A DNA stretch of 41,616 nt, taken from the NCBI RefSeq assembly GCF_900101745.1, contig NZ_FNAD01000029.1, positions 1-41,616 of the forward strand. The letters run 5' to 3'. The position numbers and the translations under genes are program-made. The DNA comes from Glycomyces harbinensis. GTDB taxonomy: Bacteria; Actinomycetota; Actinomycetes; Mycobacteriales; Micromonosporaceae. The notes beneath the pieces are model-generated. The model was given only the letters and a program-made list of their open reading frames with translations. It made no database searches and had not been told where the DNA came from. Position 1 is the first letter of the stretch. Each line of letters starts with the position of its first letter. Positions 10,106 through 17,969 of this stretch are shown in pieces.

Positions 10106-13056
10106 CCTTTCAGCGCCCTACTTGGTCAGATGCGCTCAAGTATGCATTCAGCGCCCTCTCGAACCTAGAACCGGCTCCCCTGTCCCCGATTCTGGACACC
10201 ATGGCAGGCGCCCCGGTTCCGGACGACGAACTGATCGAGTTCGTCAGGAGCGCCGACGAGAACGATTCAACCCGCACCCAGATCAGAATGGCGCTGGCGA
10301 AGTGGGACGCAGACGAGGCACCCGGGCGCGACACTGTTGCACGCTCGGACGCTCGACGTGCGGAAATCTATGCAGCGCTTGGACTCTCTGACTCAGTGGC
10401 AGCGGCCTTCGCGGAACACTTTCCCGTCTTCGAGGCACCCGCCATCGTCATTTCCAAGGCATTTCAGCCCTGGTACGCCGATGCACGGAAACGACGCACG
10501 AACGTCTACTGGGACGACTATGAGTCCTACCTCCGCGACGTCAAGAAGTGGTCTGCCCCCTCAATCGCGTCTCTCGAACAAACCACCACGGAGATCGTTG
10601 AGCGGCTAAGCGATCCGGTCCGTACCGACATCAAGCAGACCAAGGGACTGGTCGTCGGGTATGTACAGAGCGGGAAGACCGCCAACTTCACCGGTGTGGT
10701 TGCCAAAGCCGTTGACGCCGGATACCGACTGATAATCGTTCTCACAGGAACGATCGAGATCCTACGTGCACAGACCCAACGACGGATGGACATGGAGCTC
10801 ATCGGACGCGAGAATATCCTCCGCGGCCTGGACCCATCCGACCCGAAGGTTGCCAGGGAACTGGACTACCAGCATGACGAGGACTGGCACGCCGACAAAT
10901 TCGTCAGGCACGGTGCGATGCTCGACCAACCGCACGTGGTCCACATCGACCGAGTCACCACACATCGAAGCGACTACAAGCGGCTCCCGCAGGGACTGAC
11001 GAAACTTCGATTCTTCCGCACGGACAAACAGCGACTGCTCAACGATCCGATCAACCTGTTCAACGCCAACGCCTACGTCGCCGTCATAAAGAAGCACAAG
11101 GCACCGCTGGAAAAGCTGCTCGCCGACCTGAAGCCGCATAAAGGAGACCTGGCCCAGCTACCGGTGCTGATCATCGACGACGAGTCGGATCAAGCATCCG
11201 TGGACACGACCAATCCAGCGAAGTGGAACAAGGATTCCACCACGATCCGTGAGCGCACCAAAATCAACGAGCTGATCACCGAGATTCTCAAAGTCTGTCC
11301 TCGGGCCCAGTACGTCGGCTACACGGCGACTCCGTTCGCAAACGTGCTTGTGGATCCCGATGACGGACGGGACCTCTTCCCGGCTGACTTTGCCCTGTCG
11401 CTTCGCCCACCACCGGGATACATGGGCGTCAAGGAATTCCACGACGTCGGCAAGCGCTGGGACGACGAAGACAAGACCTTCCGCACTTCAAACGAGAAGG
11501 CGCACGTCCGAGCTTTGATCGGAGACGTGTCGAGCAACCCAGATGCTCGGGTCAAGGAACTCCAGGAGGCTCTCGACGCATGGGTGCTCTCCGGCGCCAT
11601 CAAGAAATTCCGTGAAAGCAAGGGCGCCAAATCTTACCGCCACCACACCATGCTGATCCACGAGTCCGCCAAACAAGCTGAACACGACGTGGCTGCCAGC
11701 GACGTTCGTACGCTATGGCACCGCTCGAAGTTCAACTCCACCGAAGGACACGCTCGTCTCAAGTCCCTCTATGACGACGACTATCACCCCGTGATGATCG
11801 CTCGGGCGAACGGTGAGGACGTCCCCAACTCATTCGACGAGCTCAAGCCTTTCATCGGTGAGGCCCTCGCTCAGATCACTATCGACGGCGACCCGATCCT
11901 GATCGTCAACTCCGACAAAGAGATCAAGAAGCAGCAGAAGAAGCTCGACTTCGAAGCTGACAAGGTCTGGAGGATCCTGGTCGGCGGCAATCAGCTGAGC
12001 CGAGGCTTCACCATCGAAGGACTCACGATCTCCTACTTCCGGCGCAAGGCCGGTCAAGCCGACACGTTGATGCAGGCTGGCCGTTGGTTCGGCTTTCGAC
12101 CCGGCTATCAGGACCTCGTCCGCCTCTACATCCGGCGTGACGAGACGGTCGACCTGTACGACGCGTTCGAAGCTCTTCTGCTCGACGAGGAGGCATTCCG
12201 AACGGAGCTCAAACAGTACGAAGGCTTCGACGAGGATGGCATGCCGTGCATCGAGCCCCGCCAGATCCCGCCGCTCGTGAGCCAGCATCTCCCTGGGCTC
12301 AGGCCCACGGCGCGAAACAAGATGTGGAACGCCGTCATCGCGGCCAAGGCCACCGCAGGCGGATTCCAGGATCGCTACAGCCTGCCTCGACGCGGCGACG
12401 CAGCCAATCTGGCGAATCTCCACGAGGTCGGGGTGCCACTGCTCAGTCACGTTCGTAGAACAGTCTCTCTCCCGTTTAAGTTGAACGATGGACCCACCGG
12501 GAACGAGACCTTCATGATCGGTACCGTCGGAAGTGCCGACTTCTTCAGGACCCTGTCGAAATACAGTTGGCACCCGGAATACGACGAGGTAATCACCCCC
12601 TTCAAGGCATTCCTGGAAAGGGCGACGGCCGACGGCCGCATTTCAGAGTGGGTCATCGCATGGCACCAGCCCTCGAAGCACGCAAATTTGGTCAACTTGG
12701 ATGGCCTGGGCGCCTCGCCCATCGTCACCCGCAAGCGTCGTGCGGCTCCGCGAACCGACTTTGCCGGCTCCGACCGCAAGCACACCGCAGCGCTTGAACC
12801 AATTGCCGCGGGCAGTGATGTTCCGGGACTTCCGGGCGCCGAGGCGCGAGGGGTCGTGCTCGTCTACCTCGCCGACGACAGGCCCGAGGATGCACGGATG
12901 AAGACAATCGGAGACGTCGACGCAGACCATGTCATCCCCCTGCTGTCATTTGCAACCCCTCGTTCCGCAACACCGCACAGGAGGGACCTGATCCAGTGGA
13001 CGGTGCAAGTGAAAGAACAGGAGAGCGATGCCGCCGTTTGGCGTCCGCCCAATTAA
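10102..13056 (+). CDS. Z1-domain superfamily II helicase-like protein
   Basis: A 984-residue protein. Helicase motif I is GYVQSGKTANFTGVV (residues 185-199) and motif II is VLIIDDESDQAS near 353-364, an unusual DDES form of the DEAD box. YVGYTATPFANVL follows as motif III. The Z1 signature is clear: VGGNQLSRGFTIEGLTIS near 627-644, then DTLMQAGRWFGFRPGYQDL near 653-671. About 250 C-terminal residues follow without a recognised motif. Z1 proteins are found almost only beside MORC/MutL-like ATPases, DUF4420 nucleases and C5 methyltransferases. They probably act as the ATP-driven motor or DNA-translocating unit of the effector complex. The start overlaps the DUF4420 stop. The gene ends tail-to-tail with the NgoMIV-family gene, 138 bases away, leaving a short intergenic stretch with no clear terminator. 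Confidence 0.92.
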   Translation: MTFQRPTWSDALKYAFSALSNLEPAPLSPILDTMAGAPVPDDELIEFVRSADENDSTRTQIRMALAKWDADEAPGRDTVARSDARRAEIYAALGLSDSVAAAFAEHFPVFEAPAIVISKAFQPWYADARKRRTNVYWDDYESYLRDVKKWSAPSIASLEQTTTEIVERLSDPVRTDIKQTKGLVVGYVQSGKTANFTGVVAKAVDAGYRLIIVLTGTIEILRAQTQRRMDMELIGRENILRGLDPSDPKVARELDYQHDEDWHADKFVRHGAMLDQPHVVHIDRVTTHRSDYKRLPQGLTKLRFFRTDKQRLLNDPINLFNANAYVAVIKKHKAPLEKLLADLKPHKGDLAQLPVLIIDDESDQASVDTTNPAKWNKDSTTIRERTKINELITEILKVCPRAQYVGYTATPFANVLVDPDDGRDLFPADFALSLRPPPGYMGVKEFHDVGKRWDDEDKTFRTSNEKAHVRALIGDVSSNPDARVKELQEALDAWVLSGAIKKFRESKGAKSYRHHTMLIHESAKQAEHDVAASDVRTLWHRSKFNSTEGHARLKSLYDDDYHPVMIARANGEDVPNSFDELKPFIGEALAQITIDGDPILIVNSDKEIKKQQKKLDFEADKVWRILVGGNQLSRGFTIEGLTISYFRRKAGQADTLMQAGRWFGFRPGYQDLVRLYIRRDETVDLYDAFEALLLDEEAFRTELKQYEGFDEDGMPCIEPRQIPPLVSQHLPGLRPTARNKMWNAVIAAKATAGGFQDRYSLPRRGDAANLANLHEVGVPLLSHVRRTVSLPFKLNDGPTGNETFMIGTVGSADFFRTLSKYSWHPEYDEVITPFKAFLERATADGRISEWVIAWHQPSKHANLVNLDGLGASPIVTRKRRAAPRTDFAGSDRKHTAALEPIAAGSDVPGLPGAEARGVVLVYLADDRPEDARMKTIGDVDADHVIPLLSFATPRSATPHRRDLIQWTVQVKEQESDAAVWRPPN

Positions 13057-13194
13057 TTGCGAGGCCCTAGGCCACAGGCCGACCAGCTGAGAATGTGGGC
13101 CGGCCAGCCAACAAGTGACCGGAACCGTCGGACAGACTTGATCGGGGAGCGACCTTCTGGGTAATCGGGATCCGGTGCCCATACGATCTGTGAC

Positions 13195-14025
13195 TCAGGC
13201 CGTCGTGAGGTCATCAACTAGATGGTTGAAATCCTTCAGACGGCGCTGTTCGCGCATTTCGGTCCACGCGTTCCGCTGTTCCTTATTGCCATGTGCTCGG
13301 ACGGCGGACTCCATCTCCTCGAACGCAACGTGGTACACGGCGTCAGTCTCACCCGTTCCTCTCGTCAGAGCCAGCAACCTCGTGGGGAATGGCTCCGCGG
13401 TCACCGCGACAAGGTGAGGCGTCCGGCCCCTCCTGGCGACTATGAGCTGCTTGAACTCCTGACGCACATTCTGAGCCCGATCCGACCGCATGGTCCATTT
13501 ACACGAAACCACGGCATGAAGCATTCGCACGCCGGCGAGCTCCTTTCCCACAGTCACATCCGGTTTGATCTGGTAGTCGGAGCCAAGCAAGGTACGCAAG
13601 CTCGGCTGCTCTGCGAACAGCTTCGCCATATCTGCCAGGTGTCGATATTGTTCGAAGACCTCGATCTTCTCCGACCCGACCACCCACCCCGAGTCGATGT
13701 CGGCGACCTTGAGCGGACCGGCGGGGTTATTCGGCAGTTGCTCTCCGAACCGCCGGAACGTGCCTTCAGGCAGTCGCTCGCGGAGGTGTTCCCTCACGGC
13801 CGCCTCCAGCGGCGACCCGAGCGAGTTGCCCTTCTCGCCCTCCCTGACCTCAAGTTCGATCTCAACACCGATCGACCTGTAGACGTCATGGGCAATCGCC
13901 AGGCTCTGCTGGTTGTCGACGTCGGAGATGTTCGGTGCCGCTGGACTTCCCACCACCTCGATCGACTTCCGGTTGTTCGTCTTCTTGTAGTAGAGCAACG
14001 GTCGAAGCCATTCAGGTGCCACCAT
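13195..14025 (-). CDS. NgoMIV-family type II restriction endonuclease
   Basis: A 276-residue protein. Founding NgoMIV (286 residues) is a tetramer that cuts G^CCGGC. The family core is visible: SDYQIKPDVTVG (P155-D156), HAVVSCKWTMRSDRAQN (S174-x-K176), and E190 thirteen residues after the lysine. This matches the K-X13-E pattern of the Cfr10I/NgoMIV group. RTPHLVAVTAEPFPTRL and GTGETDAVYHVAFEEM are also typical. The PD-to-lysine spacing is only about 19 residues, shorter than the roughly 46 I recall for NgoMIV, so an internal segment seems missing; the catalytic residues themselves remain. The ATG at 14023-14025 has a strong AAGGAAGG ribosome site. It is last in the leftward set after methyltransferase, Vsr and NaeI. 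The target GCCGGC is inferred from the family. Confidence 0.88.
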   Translation of the reverse strand: MVAPEWLRPLLYYKKTNNRKSIEVVGSPAAPNISDVDNQQSLAIAHDVYRSIGVEIELEVREGEKGNSLGSPLEAAVREHLRERLPEGTFRRFGEQLPNNPAGPLKVADIDSGWVVGSEKIEVFEQYRHLADMAKLFAEQPSLRTLLGSDYQIKPDVTVGKELAGVRMLHAVVSCKWTMRSDRAQNVRQEFKQLIVARRGRTPHLVAVTAEPFPTRLLALTRGTGETDAVYHVAFEEMESAVRAHGNKEQRNAWTEMREQRRLKDFNHLVDDLTTA

Positions 14026-14075
14026 GGAGATCCTTCCTTAGAGGCAAATACCCGTGTCACGCTCCAGAATTTCGG

Positions 14076-14309
14076 TCATTCAGCGCTGAGGAGGTGGATC
14101 ATGACGAATTCGTACAGGAGCGGCGACGCCATCCTACACTTCACGACCGCATCGTTACGACTACGAGTGGGGGCACGGGTAACTGCGTCCGCGGCCATCT
14201 GATATTCGGGGCCGTTCAGGACCGAGAACCCATTGAGATGGCCGCGCGGCCCGTGGGCACGTGGCAGCCGCTGCCAGCGACGCCGATCCCGGTCGCTAGT
14301 AGGTTCCAA
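14076..14309 (-). CDS. Possible small protein between the NaeI and NgoMIV genes
   Basis: A 77-codon frame on the same strand as its neighbours fills most of the 270-base gap between the two endonuclease genes. The TTG at 14309 overlaps the end of the NaeI gene by 14 bases. The peptide contains GHLNGFSVLNGPEYQMAADA and then VVKCRMASPLLYEFV, which has protein-like composition and a G/C-rich third position, but I recognise no family. Shorter forms starting at internal ATG codons are possible. The opposite strand carries a GAGGAGG-ATG signal at 14086-14103 before a 33-codon frame, which is a competing reading. Treat as tentative. Confidence 0.3.
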   Translation of the reverse strand: MEPTSDRDRRRWQRLPRAHGPRGHLNGFSVLNGPEYQMAADAVTRAPTRSRNDAVVKCRMASPLLYEFVMIHLLSAE

Positions 14310-15237
14310 CCGGCAACGATTGAACCGGCTCGTATTCCCGCGCCACGACCGAGGGTCTGCCTTTGAATATCGTCACAGGTCGACCATCGCCGGTGTCAGG
14401 CACCAACCGCACAGAGATCCACTCCCCCTTGCTTGGCACTGGCAGTGCGAGCTCCCGCGCGATCCGAGGGTGGTCGCTCTGATGGCCGAGGATCACGATC
14501 CCCTCCAACCAAAGTTGCAGCCGGCTGTCACGGACCCGCTTCGCGACGTCCGTCTGCATCGCGACAGGCTCGACCGAATCCCTGCCTATGATCTCGCCCT
14601 GTACTCGGCGAAACAGCTCATTCACCCGTTGCTGCCCAGACCGGAAGGCGAGAATCCGATCCCTCGTGTTCTCCGGCAGATGAAGAAGGCGGTTGACCGG
14701 TAGCTCTCCGTCGGGAACGAGCCAGTGGATCATCTTCTTACCCTCCTTGGACACGCCACGCTTGCTGTCCCGATTCCCTCCGCCCCTCAACACCGCTTCG
14801 GTGGTCCTGATGAGTCCGACTGTGAACCTGGACCCTCGATCATCCGCATGGAGCAACAGGCACAGATGCCCCACGGCCTCCATCGGAATCGTCCAGCCGC
14901 TCGCGGAAAGCGAGAACTTGGCGTCTACCTGACGGTCTTCGATGACGTAGTCCATCGGTCGGCCTTTCTCCAAGCCGAACTCTGAGCGGACTACGATCTC
15001 GACCTTCGTGCCGATGTAGGTCTTCTCGGTCTTCTCGAGCTCGGCGACGTCGTATCGTCCGGTTCGCACTCCGTCGAGAACCTCGTTGAAGGACCGACGG
15101 AACACCAGGCCGAATCGCCTCTCGAAGTCCTCTTGAGCCCGGAACCAGTCCGCAACCGCCGCCAGATCGGGATCTTGCTCGTAGACGAGATCAGATCGGT
15201 TGGGCCACACAGCATCAATACCGGGAAGTCTTTCCAT
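14296..15237 (-). CDS. NaeI-family type II restriction endonuclease
   Basis: A 313-residue protein, close to the 317 of NaeI, which cuts GCC^GGC and needs a second bound site. The nuclease core matches NaeI residue by residue in spacing: E80, D96 (RPMDYVIE), D105 and K107 (QVDAKFSL), equivalent to E70, D86, D95 and K97 of NaeI. RTGRYDVAELEKTEKTYIGT precedes it. The C-terminal, CAP-like second DNA-binding domain is recognisable from QQRVNELFRRVQGEIIGRD and LEGIVILGHQSDHPR. The position of NaeI Leu43, whose change to Lys converts NaeI into a topoisomerase-like enzyme, appears to be valine here, so endonuclease activity is expected. The ATG at 15235-15237 is preferred over a GTG 18 bases upstream. 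It lies 100 bases after the Vsr gene. GCCGGC as target is inferred from the family. Confidence 0.9.
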   Translation of the reverse strand: MERLPGIDAVWPNRSDLVYEQDPDLAAVADWFRAQEDFERRFGLVFRRSFNEVLDGVRTGRYDVAELEKTEKTYIGTKVEIVVRSEFGLEKGRPMDYVIEDRQVDAKFSLSASGWTIPMEAVGHLCLLLHADDRGSRFTVGLIRTTEAVLRGGGNRDSKRGVSKEGKKMIHWLVPDGELPVNRLLHLPENTRDRILAFRSGQQRVNELFRRVQGEIIGRDSVEPVAMQTDVAKRVRDSRLQLWLEGIVILGHQSDHPRIARELALPVPSKGEWISVRLVPDTGDGRPVTIFKGRPSVVAREYEPVQSLPVGTY

Positions 15238-15337
15238 GAGGACACCCTGCCACACCCGGCCGACGTCCGGTTACCGTCTGACCGCCGGTGGCCCCGCTCG
15301 AGATTCAGAAGCTCGAAGCCGCGGTGAGCCGTCGCGG

Positions 15338-15769
15338 TCACCTCTTGGTTCGTTCCGCCTCGACGATCTCGACGAGACGGCGAGCGGCGGACACCGGGTC
15401 CTCATGTTCCCAGAAGCGCACCACGGTCCATCCGGCTTGACGAAGCGCCTCGTCGGTCTCCTGGTCGCGTTCTCGGTTCCGTCGGACCTTCTCGGCCCAG
15501 TACTCCATATTGGTCTTGGCTGCGGTGTGGTGTTCGGGACATCCGTGCCAAAAGCATCCGTCGAGGAACACCGCGATCCTGGTCCTGGTGAACACCATGT
15601 CCGCGGTACGTCTGACTTCGGGCAACGGACGGATCGATACCCGATAGCGCAGACCGAGCGCGTGAGCCTCCCGTCGGAGGCGGAGCTCCGGTTTCGTGTC
15701 GCGCCCTTTGTTCGACTGCATGCTTCGGCGCACGCCCTCATTCGAGGCCCACGAAGTCGAAGCCGCCAT
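15338..15769 (-). CDS. vsr: Vsr very-short-patch repair endonuclease
   Basis: A 143-residue protein that nicks beside T:G mismatches left when 5-methylcytosine deaminates at methyltransferase sites. Family features seen are SMQSNKGRDTKPELRLRREA at the N-terminus, LPEVRRTADMVF with D57 at the place of the catalytic Asp51 of the E. coli enzyme, and VFLDGCFWHGCPEH with the zinc-binding Cys and His residues. WAEKVRRNRERDQET and GWTVVRFWEHE follow. The ATG at 15767-15769 is 11 bases after the methyltransferase stop, so the two are expressed together. An in-frame extension upstream to 16051 is a shadow of the methyltransferase. Its presence supports a C5 (not N4) methyltransferase partner. It probably repairs the same site that NaeI and NgoMIV cut. 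Confidence 0.93.
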   Translation of the reverse strand: MAASTSWASNEGVRRSMQSNKGRDTKPELRLRREAHALGLRYRVSIRPLPEVRRTADMVFTRTRIAVFLDGCFWHGCPEHHTAAKTNMEYWAEKVRRNRERDQETDEALRQAGWTVVRFWEHEDPVSAARRLVEIVEAERTKR

Positions 15770-15780
15770 CTTGCTACGCC

Positions 15781-16866
15781 CTACTCGTCGCCGTTCTTCG
15801 AACCGTGATCCGGGAAGGCGACCCTGTGAACGTGTTCGGCGATCGCCTTGCCCAACAGCGGCGGAACCGCGTTGCCGATCTGGCGGGCGACTTCGATCTT
15901 GCTGCCCTCGAAAACGAATTCGTCGGGGAAGGACTGTAGACGTGCGGCCTCGCGGTGCGTGATGGGCCGATCGGCTACCGGGTGGAGATAGCGCCCCTTC
16001 TCCGGCTTGTAGAACTCGGTCCGGATCGTGACCGAGGGGCGGTCCCACCACAGTCGGCCCATGACGTCGGTCGTGCCGGTCGGCTTGTTTCTCCAGCAGT
16101 CGGGAAGAAGGTCGGGCCGGTTCCTGGCCAGATCGAAGCGGTTGCCGCCTTCCGGAATCGCCTTGTAGCGCTCAAGGGACATAGGACGCGGGTTACGGCG
16201 AAGATGTAGATCCTGCCGTTCACCGTCCCATCCGATCTCGTCGGCTTTCGGCTTCGCCGGAAGGTTTGCTATCACGTCTCGAACGGTGGCATACGGCCGT
16301 TCTCCCGGAGATTCCGGTCCGTGCGTCGGAGGTGGGGGCCACGGAACCTCGTCGACACCCCGAACCGCCATGAAGATGCCGCGACGCCGGCTTTGCGGAA
16401 CACCGTAATCGGCGGCGTGCAGCACTCCGTAGCCGAAGGAGTATTCCTTCAACAGGGGGTCGGACTCCATGAGATGCAACAGCTCGGCGAACTGAGCCGA
16501 ACGTTGGAACTCCGGCACGTTCTCGATCACGAACGCCTTCGGCTTCACCTCGTGGACGGCTCTGAGGTACTGCTGCCATAGTTCGTTCAACTGCGCACGG
16601 GATTCGTCGTCGCGGTTTCGCCCGAGAGGTGAGAAGCCCTGACAGGGGGGCCCACCGATGATGACTTCGCCCTCACGGAAGTCCTCCACCATCTCGATAT
16701 CGCCGGTGTAAACCTCACAACCGAAGTTCCGCTTGAAGGTACGGGCAGCCGCATCGTCGATCTCGACTGCGAAGACCGGCTCGTATCCTCGACCAGCGAG
16801 CTCGAATCCGTGGCTGAGCCCGCCCGCGCCAGCGAAGAGGTCGATCGTTCGGATCACGTTCGCCAT
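15781..16866 (-). CDS. dcm: DNA (cytosine-5-)-methyltransferase
   Basis: A 361-residue enzyme that transfers methyl groups from S-adenosylmethionine to C5 of cytosine. Motif I is TIDLFAGAGGLSHGF (residues 8-22). Motif IV is GGPPCQGFSP with catalytic Cys75, and motif VI is VIENVPEF with Glu115. Motif VIII is SRRRGIFMA, and motif X is ARQIGNAVPP near the C-terminus. The target recognition region lies between VIII and IX and includes LWWDRPSVTIRTE nearby. The ATG at 16864-16866, preceded by a GAGGCGGG ribosome site, gives the normal N-terminus; a longer in-frame start at 16956 is less likely. It is first in the leftward unit with vsr, NaeI and NgoMIV genes. I infer it protects GCCGGC, the site common to the two nucleases. 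Confidence 0.95.
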   Translation of the reverse strand: MANVIRTIDLFAGAGGLSHGFELAGRGYEPVFAVEIDDAAARTFKRNFGCEVYTGDIEMVEDFREGEVIIGGPPCQGFSPLGRNRDDESRAQLNELWQQYLRAVHEVKPKAFVIENVPEFQRSAQFAELLHLMESDPLLKEYSFGYGVLHAADYGVPQSRRRGIFMAVRGVDEVPWPPPPTHGPESPGERPYATVRDVIANLPAKPKADEIGWDGERQDLHLRRNPRPMSLERYKAIPEGGNRFDLARNRPDLLPDCWRNKPTGTTDVMGRLWWDRPSVTIRTEFYKPEKGRYLHPVADRPITHREAARLQSFPDEFVFEGSKIEVARQIGNAVPPLLGKAIAEHVHRVAFPDHGSKNGDE

Positions 16867-16902
16867 CGGTCCCGCCTCTCTTTGGTCGATCACACGCGAT
16901 CG

Positions 16903-16908
16903 ATCATA
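16903..16908 (-). promoter_or_regulatory. Candidate -10 box for the methyltransferase operon
   Basis: The reverse strand reads TATGAT 36 bases before the methyltransferase ATG, close to the TATAAT consensus. I see no matching -35 at 16-18 bases; TTGTCA occurs nearer, at 11 bases. Between this and the gene the sequence CGATCACACGCGATCG (16887-16902) forms a 5-bp inverted repeat that might be an operator. Confidence 0.3.
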
Positions 16909-16967
16909 CGAACCACCTGTGACAAGATCTTCTCGAACGGCTCCCTGCATGATCACATCCTAACCGA

Positions 16968-16980
16968 GGTGTATTACACC
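16968..16980. promoter_or_regulatory. Perfect 13-nt palindrome, candidate operator
   Basis: GGTGTATTACACC is a perfect inverted repeat with 6-bp arms and one central base. It lies in the 201-base region between the divergently read methyltransferase and the ribbon-helix-helix gene. A control protein bound here could affect both directions. The nearest candidate regulator is the small protein encoded at 17068-17256. Confidence 0.45.
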
Positions 16981-17067
16981 CGTCGAGGGCGGCGATCATG
17001 GCGTGTCGTGAGCCTAATGCTCCGTGGGCGAAAGCGGGTCGTCACTCGTATAGGTAGGGTTCAAGGC

Positions 17068-17256
17068 ATGCCCAACCAACCCAAGACCCCGGCACGCACC
17101 TGCCGCATCCGGGATGAGGAATGGGAGACTCTCGGCGAGCTCGCCGCGGCTCAAGGGCTCACTCGCGGCCAGATCATTCGAGACCTGGTGCGCTGGTACA
17201 TCGGTGAATCCGACGTGCCTCCACGACACCCGGCTGGCGGGGCCGGACGACCGTGA
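17068..17256 (+). CDS. CopG/Arc-like ribbon-helix-helix protein
   Basis: A 62-residue protein: MPNQPKTPARTCRIRDEEW, then ETLGELAAAQGLTRGQIIRD, then LVRWYIGES. The pattern strand (RTCRIRDEEW), helix, turn with small residue, helix (QIIRDLVRWYIGE) fits the ribbon-helix-helix DNA-binding fold of plasmid and toxin-antitoxin regulators. The C-terminal tail is proline and glycine rich. The ATG at 17068 follows AGGTAGGG and CAAGG motifs. It reads away from the methyltransferase, with a perfect palindrome at 16968-16980 upstream, so it could autoregulate and also control the restriction operon. No partner toxin is recognised immediately downstream. Confidence 0.6.
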   Translation: MPNQPKTPARTCRIRDEEWETLGELAAAQGLTRGQIIRDLVRWYIGESDVPPRHPAGGAGRP

Positions 17257-17287
17257 TCAGGGGTTCCGAGGCGCCAGAACCGCGCCG

Positions 17288-17749
17288 ATGAGCGAAGACA
17301 TCTACGTGTTCGAGGCGATTCTCCTCAAACCGGCCATCACCGAAGCAGAGATCGAGGTCCGGATCAGGGCTGGCGAGTACCAGAAGGTCACCTGGGAGGA
17401 CGACGGGCGGATCGGGGATGGGTACTTCGTCAAAGTCGGTGAGCACGGCATGATCGGGATCGCGATGAGTCCCGTGCTCGATGAGAACGGGAAGCATCGC
17501 CATCGCGGTATCGCCGTCGAGGCCAATCCTCTAGAGGAGGACCACCGGGACTCGACGATCGAGGTCGAACTGCGCAAGATCGTGGATGACTTCGGCTCCA
17601 CCCCTGACGGCACTCCGCGTCGCTTCGAGCGAGCCGTCTACATCGAGAAGGGCGACGTCGAATTCAAGGTCTTCGTCAGCGGTAGCGAGATTGTTCGGGA
17701 GCAGGTCGAGCCGGCCAAGCCCACCACGACGCAGTCTGAGTCGAGCTAG
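17288..17749 (+). CDS. Hypothetical protein, 153 residues
   Basis: Unrecognised acidic, soluble protein. It begins MSEDIYVFEAILLKPAIT and has alternating hydrophobic residues suggesting beta strands (GDGYFVKVGEHGMIGIAMS, then VEFKVFVSGSEIV). The C-terminus is low-complexity (KPTTTQSESS). There are no membrane segments, cysteine motifs or nucleotide-binding motifs. The ATG at 17288 is 31 bases after the ribbon-helix-helix gene; an in-frame extension to 17114 overlaps that gene and is unlikely. It is followed after 8 bases by another small gene with a strong ribosome site, so these form a unit. Confidence 0.6.
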   Translation: MSEDIYVFEAILLKPAITEAEIEVRIRAGEYQKVTWEDDGRIGDGYFVKVGEHGMIGIAMSPVLDENGKHRHRGIAVEANPLEEDHRDSTIEVELRKIVDDFGSTPDGTPRRFERAVYIEKGDVEFKVFVSGSEIVREQVEPAKPTTTQSESS

Positions 17750-17757
17750 GAGGACAC

Positions 17758-17931
17758 GTGAGCACAGATGAGCCGCTGTTTACCTTCGAGGTCACCCGAT
17801 ATGAGGCCGAACTCCTCCGCCAGATGGTCGCGCTCGAGATCCATGACTACAAGTCCGGCTCGATTCCGGGTGACCCACAGGATCCGGAATTCGCCCGGCG
17901 ACGCGTCGCGGATTGTGAAGCCCTGCTGTAG
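17758..17931 (+). CDS. Small hypothetical protein, 57 residues
   Basis: Starts with GTG at 17758, preceded by TAGGAGGACAC, a near-perfect Shine-Dalgarno sequence that overlaps the stop of the previous gene. The peptide is MSTDEPLFTFEVTRYEAELL, then RQMVALEIHDYKSGSIPGD, ending RRVADCEALL. It looks like a helical, soluble protein of a kind often found on actinobacterial mobile elements, but I recognise no family. The ribosome site and tight spacing are the best evidence that it is translated. Confidence 0.6.
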   Translation: MSTDEPLFTFEVTRYEAELLRQMVALEIHDYKSGSIPGDPQDPEFARRRVADCEALL

Positions 17932-17969
17932 AAATTGAACCGCGCACTGGATTGAGGCTGTATTCACCG

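Noticed and set aside
13077..13108. Near-direct repeat GGCCGACCAGC / GGCCGGCCAGC between the convergent Z1 and NgoMIV genes
   Set aside because: Direct rather than inverted, so not a terminator; too short and GC-rich to interpret.
13222..14202. Forward frame of 326 codons opposite the NgoMIV-family gene
   Set aside because: The reverse strand shows the endonuclease motifs with a strong ribosome site; the forward frame has no recognisable domain.
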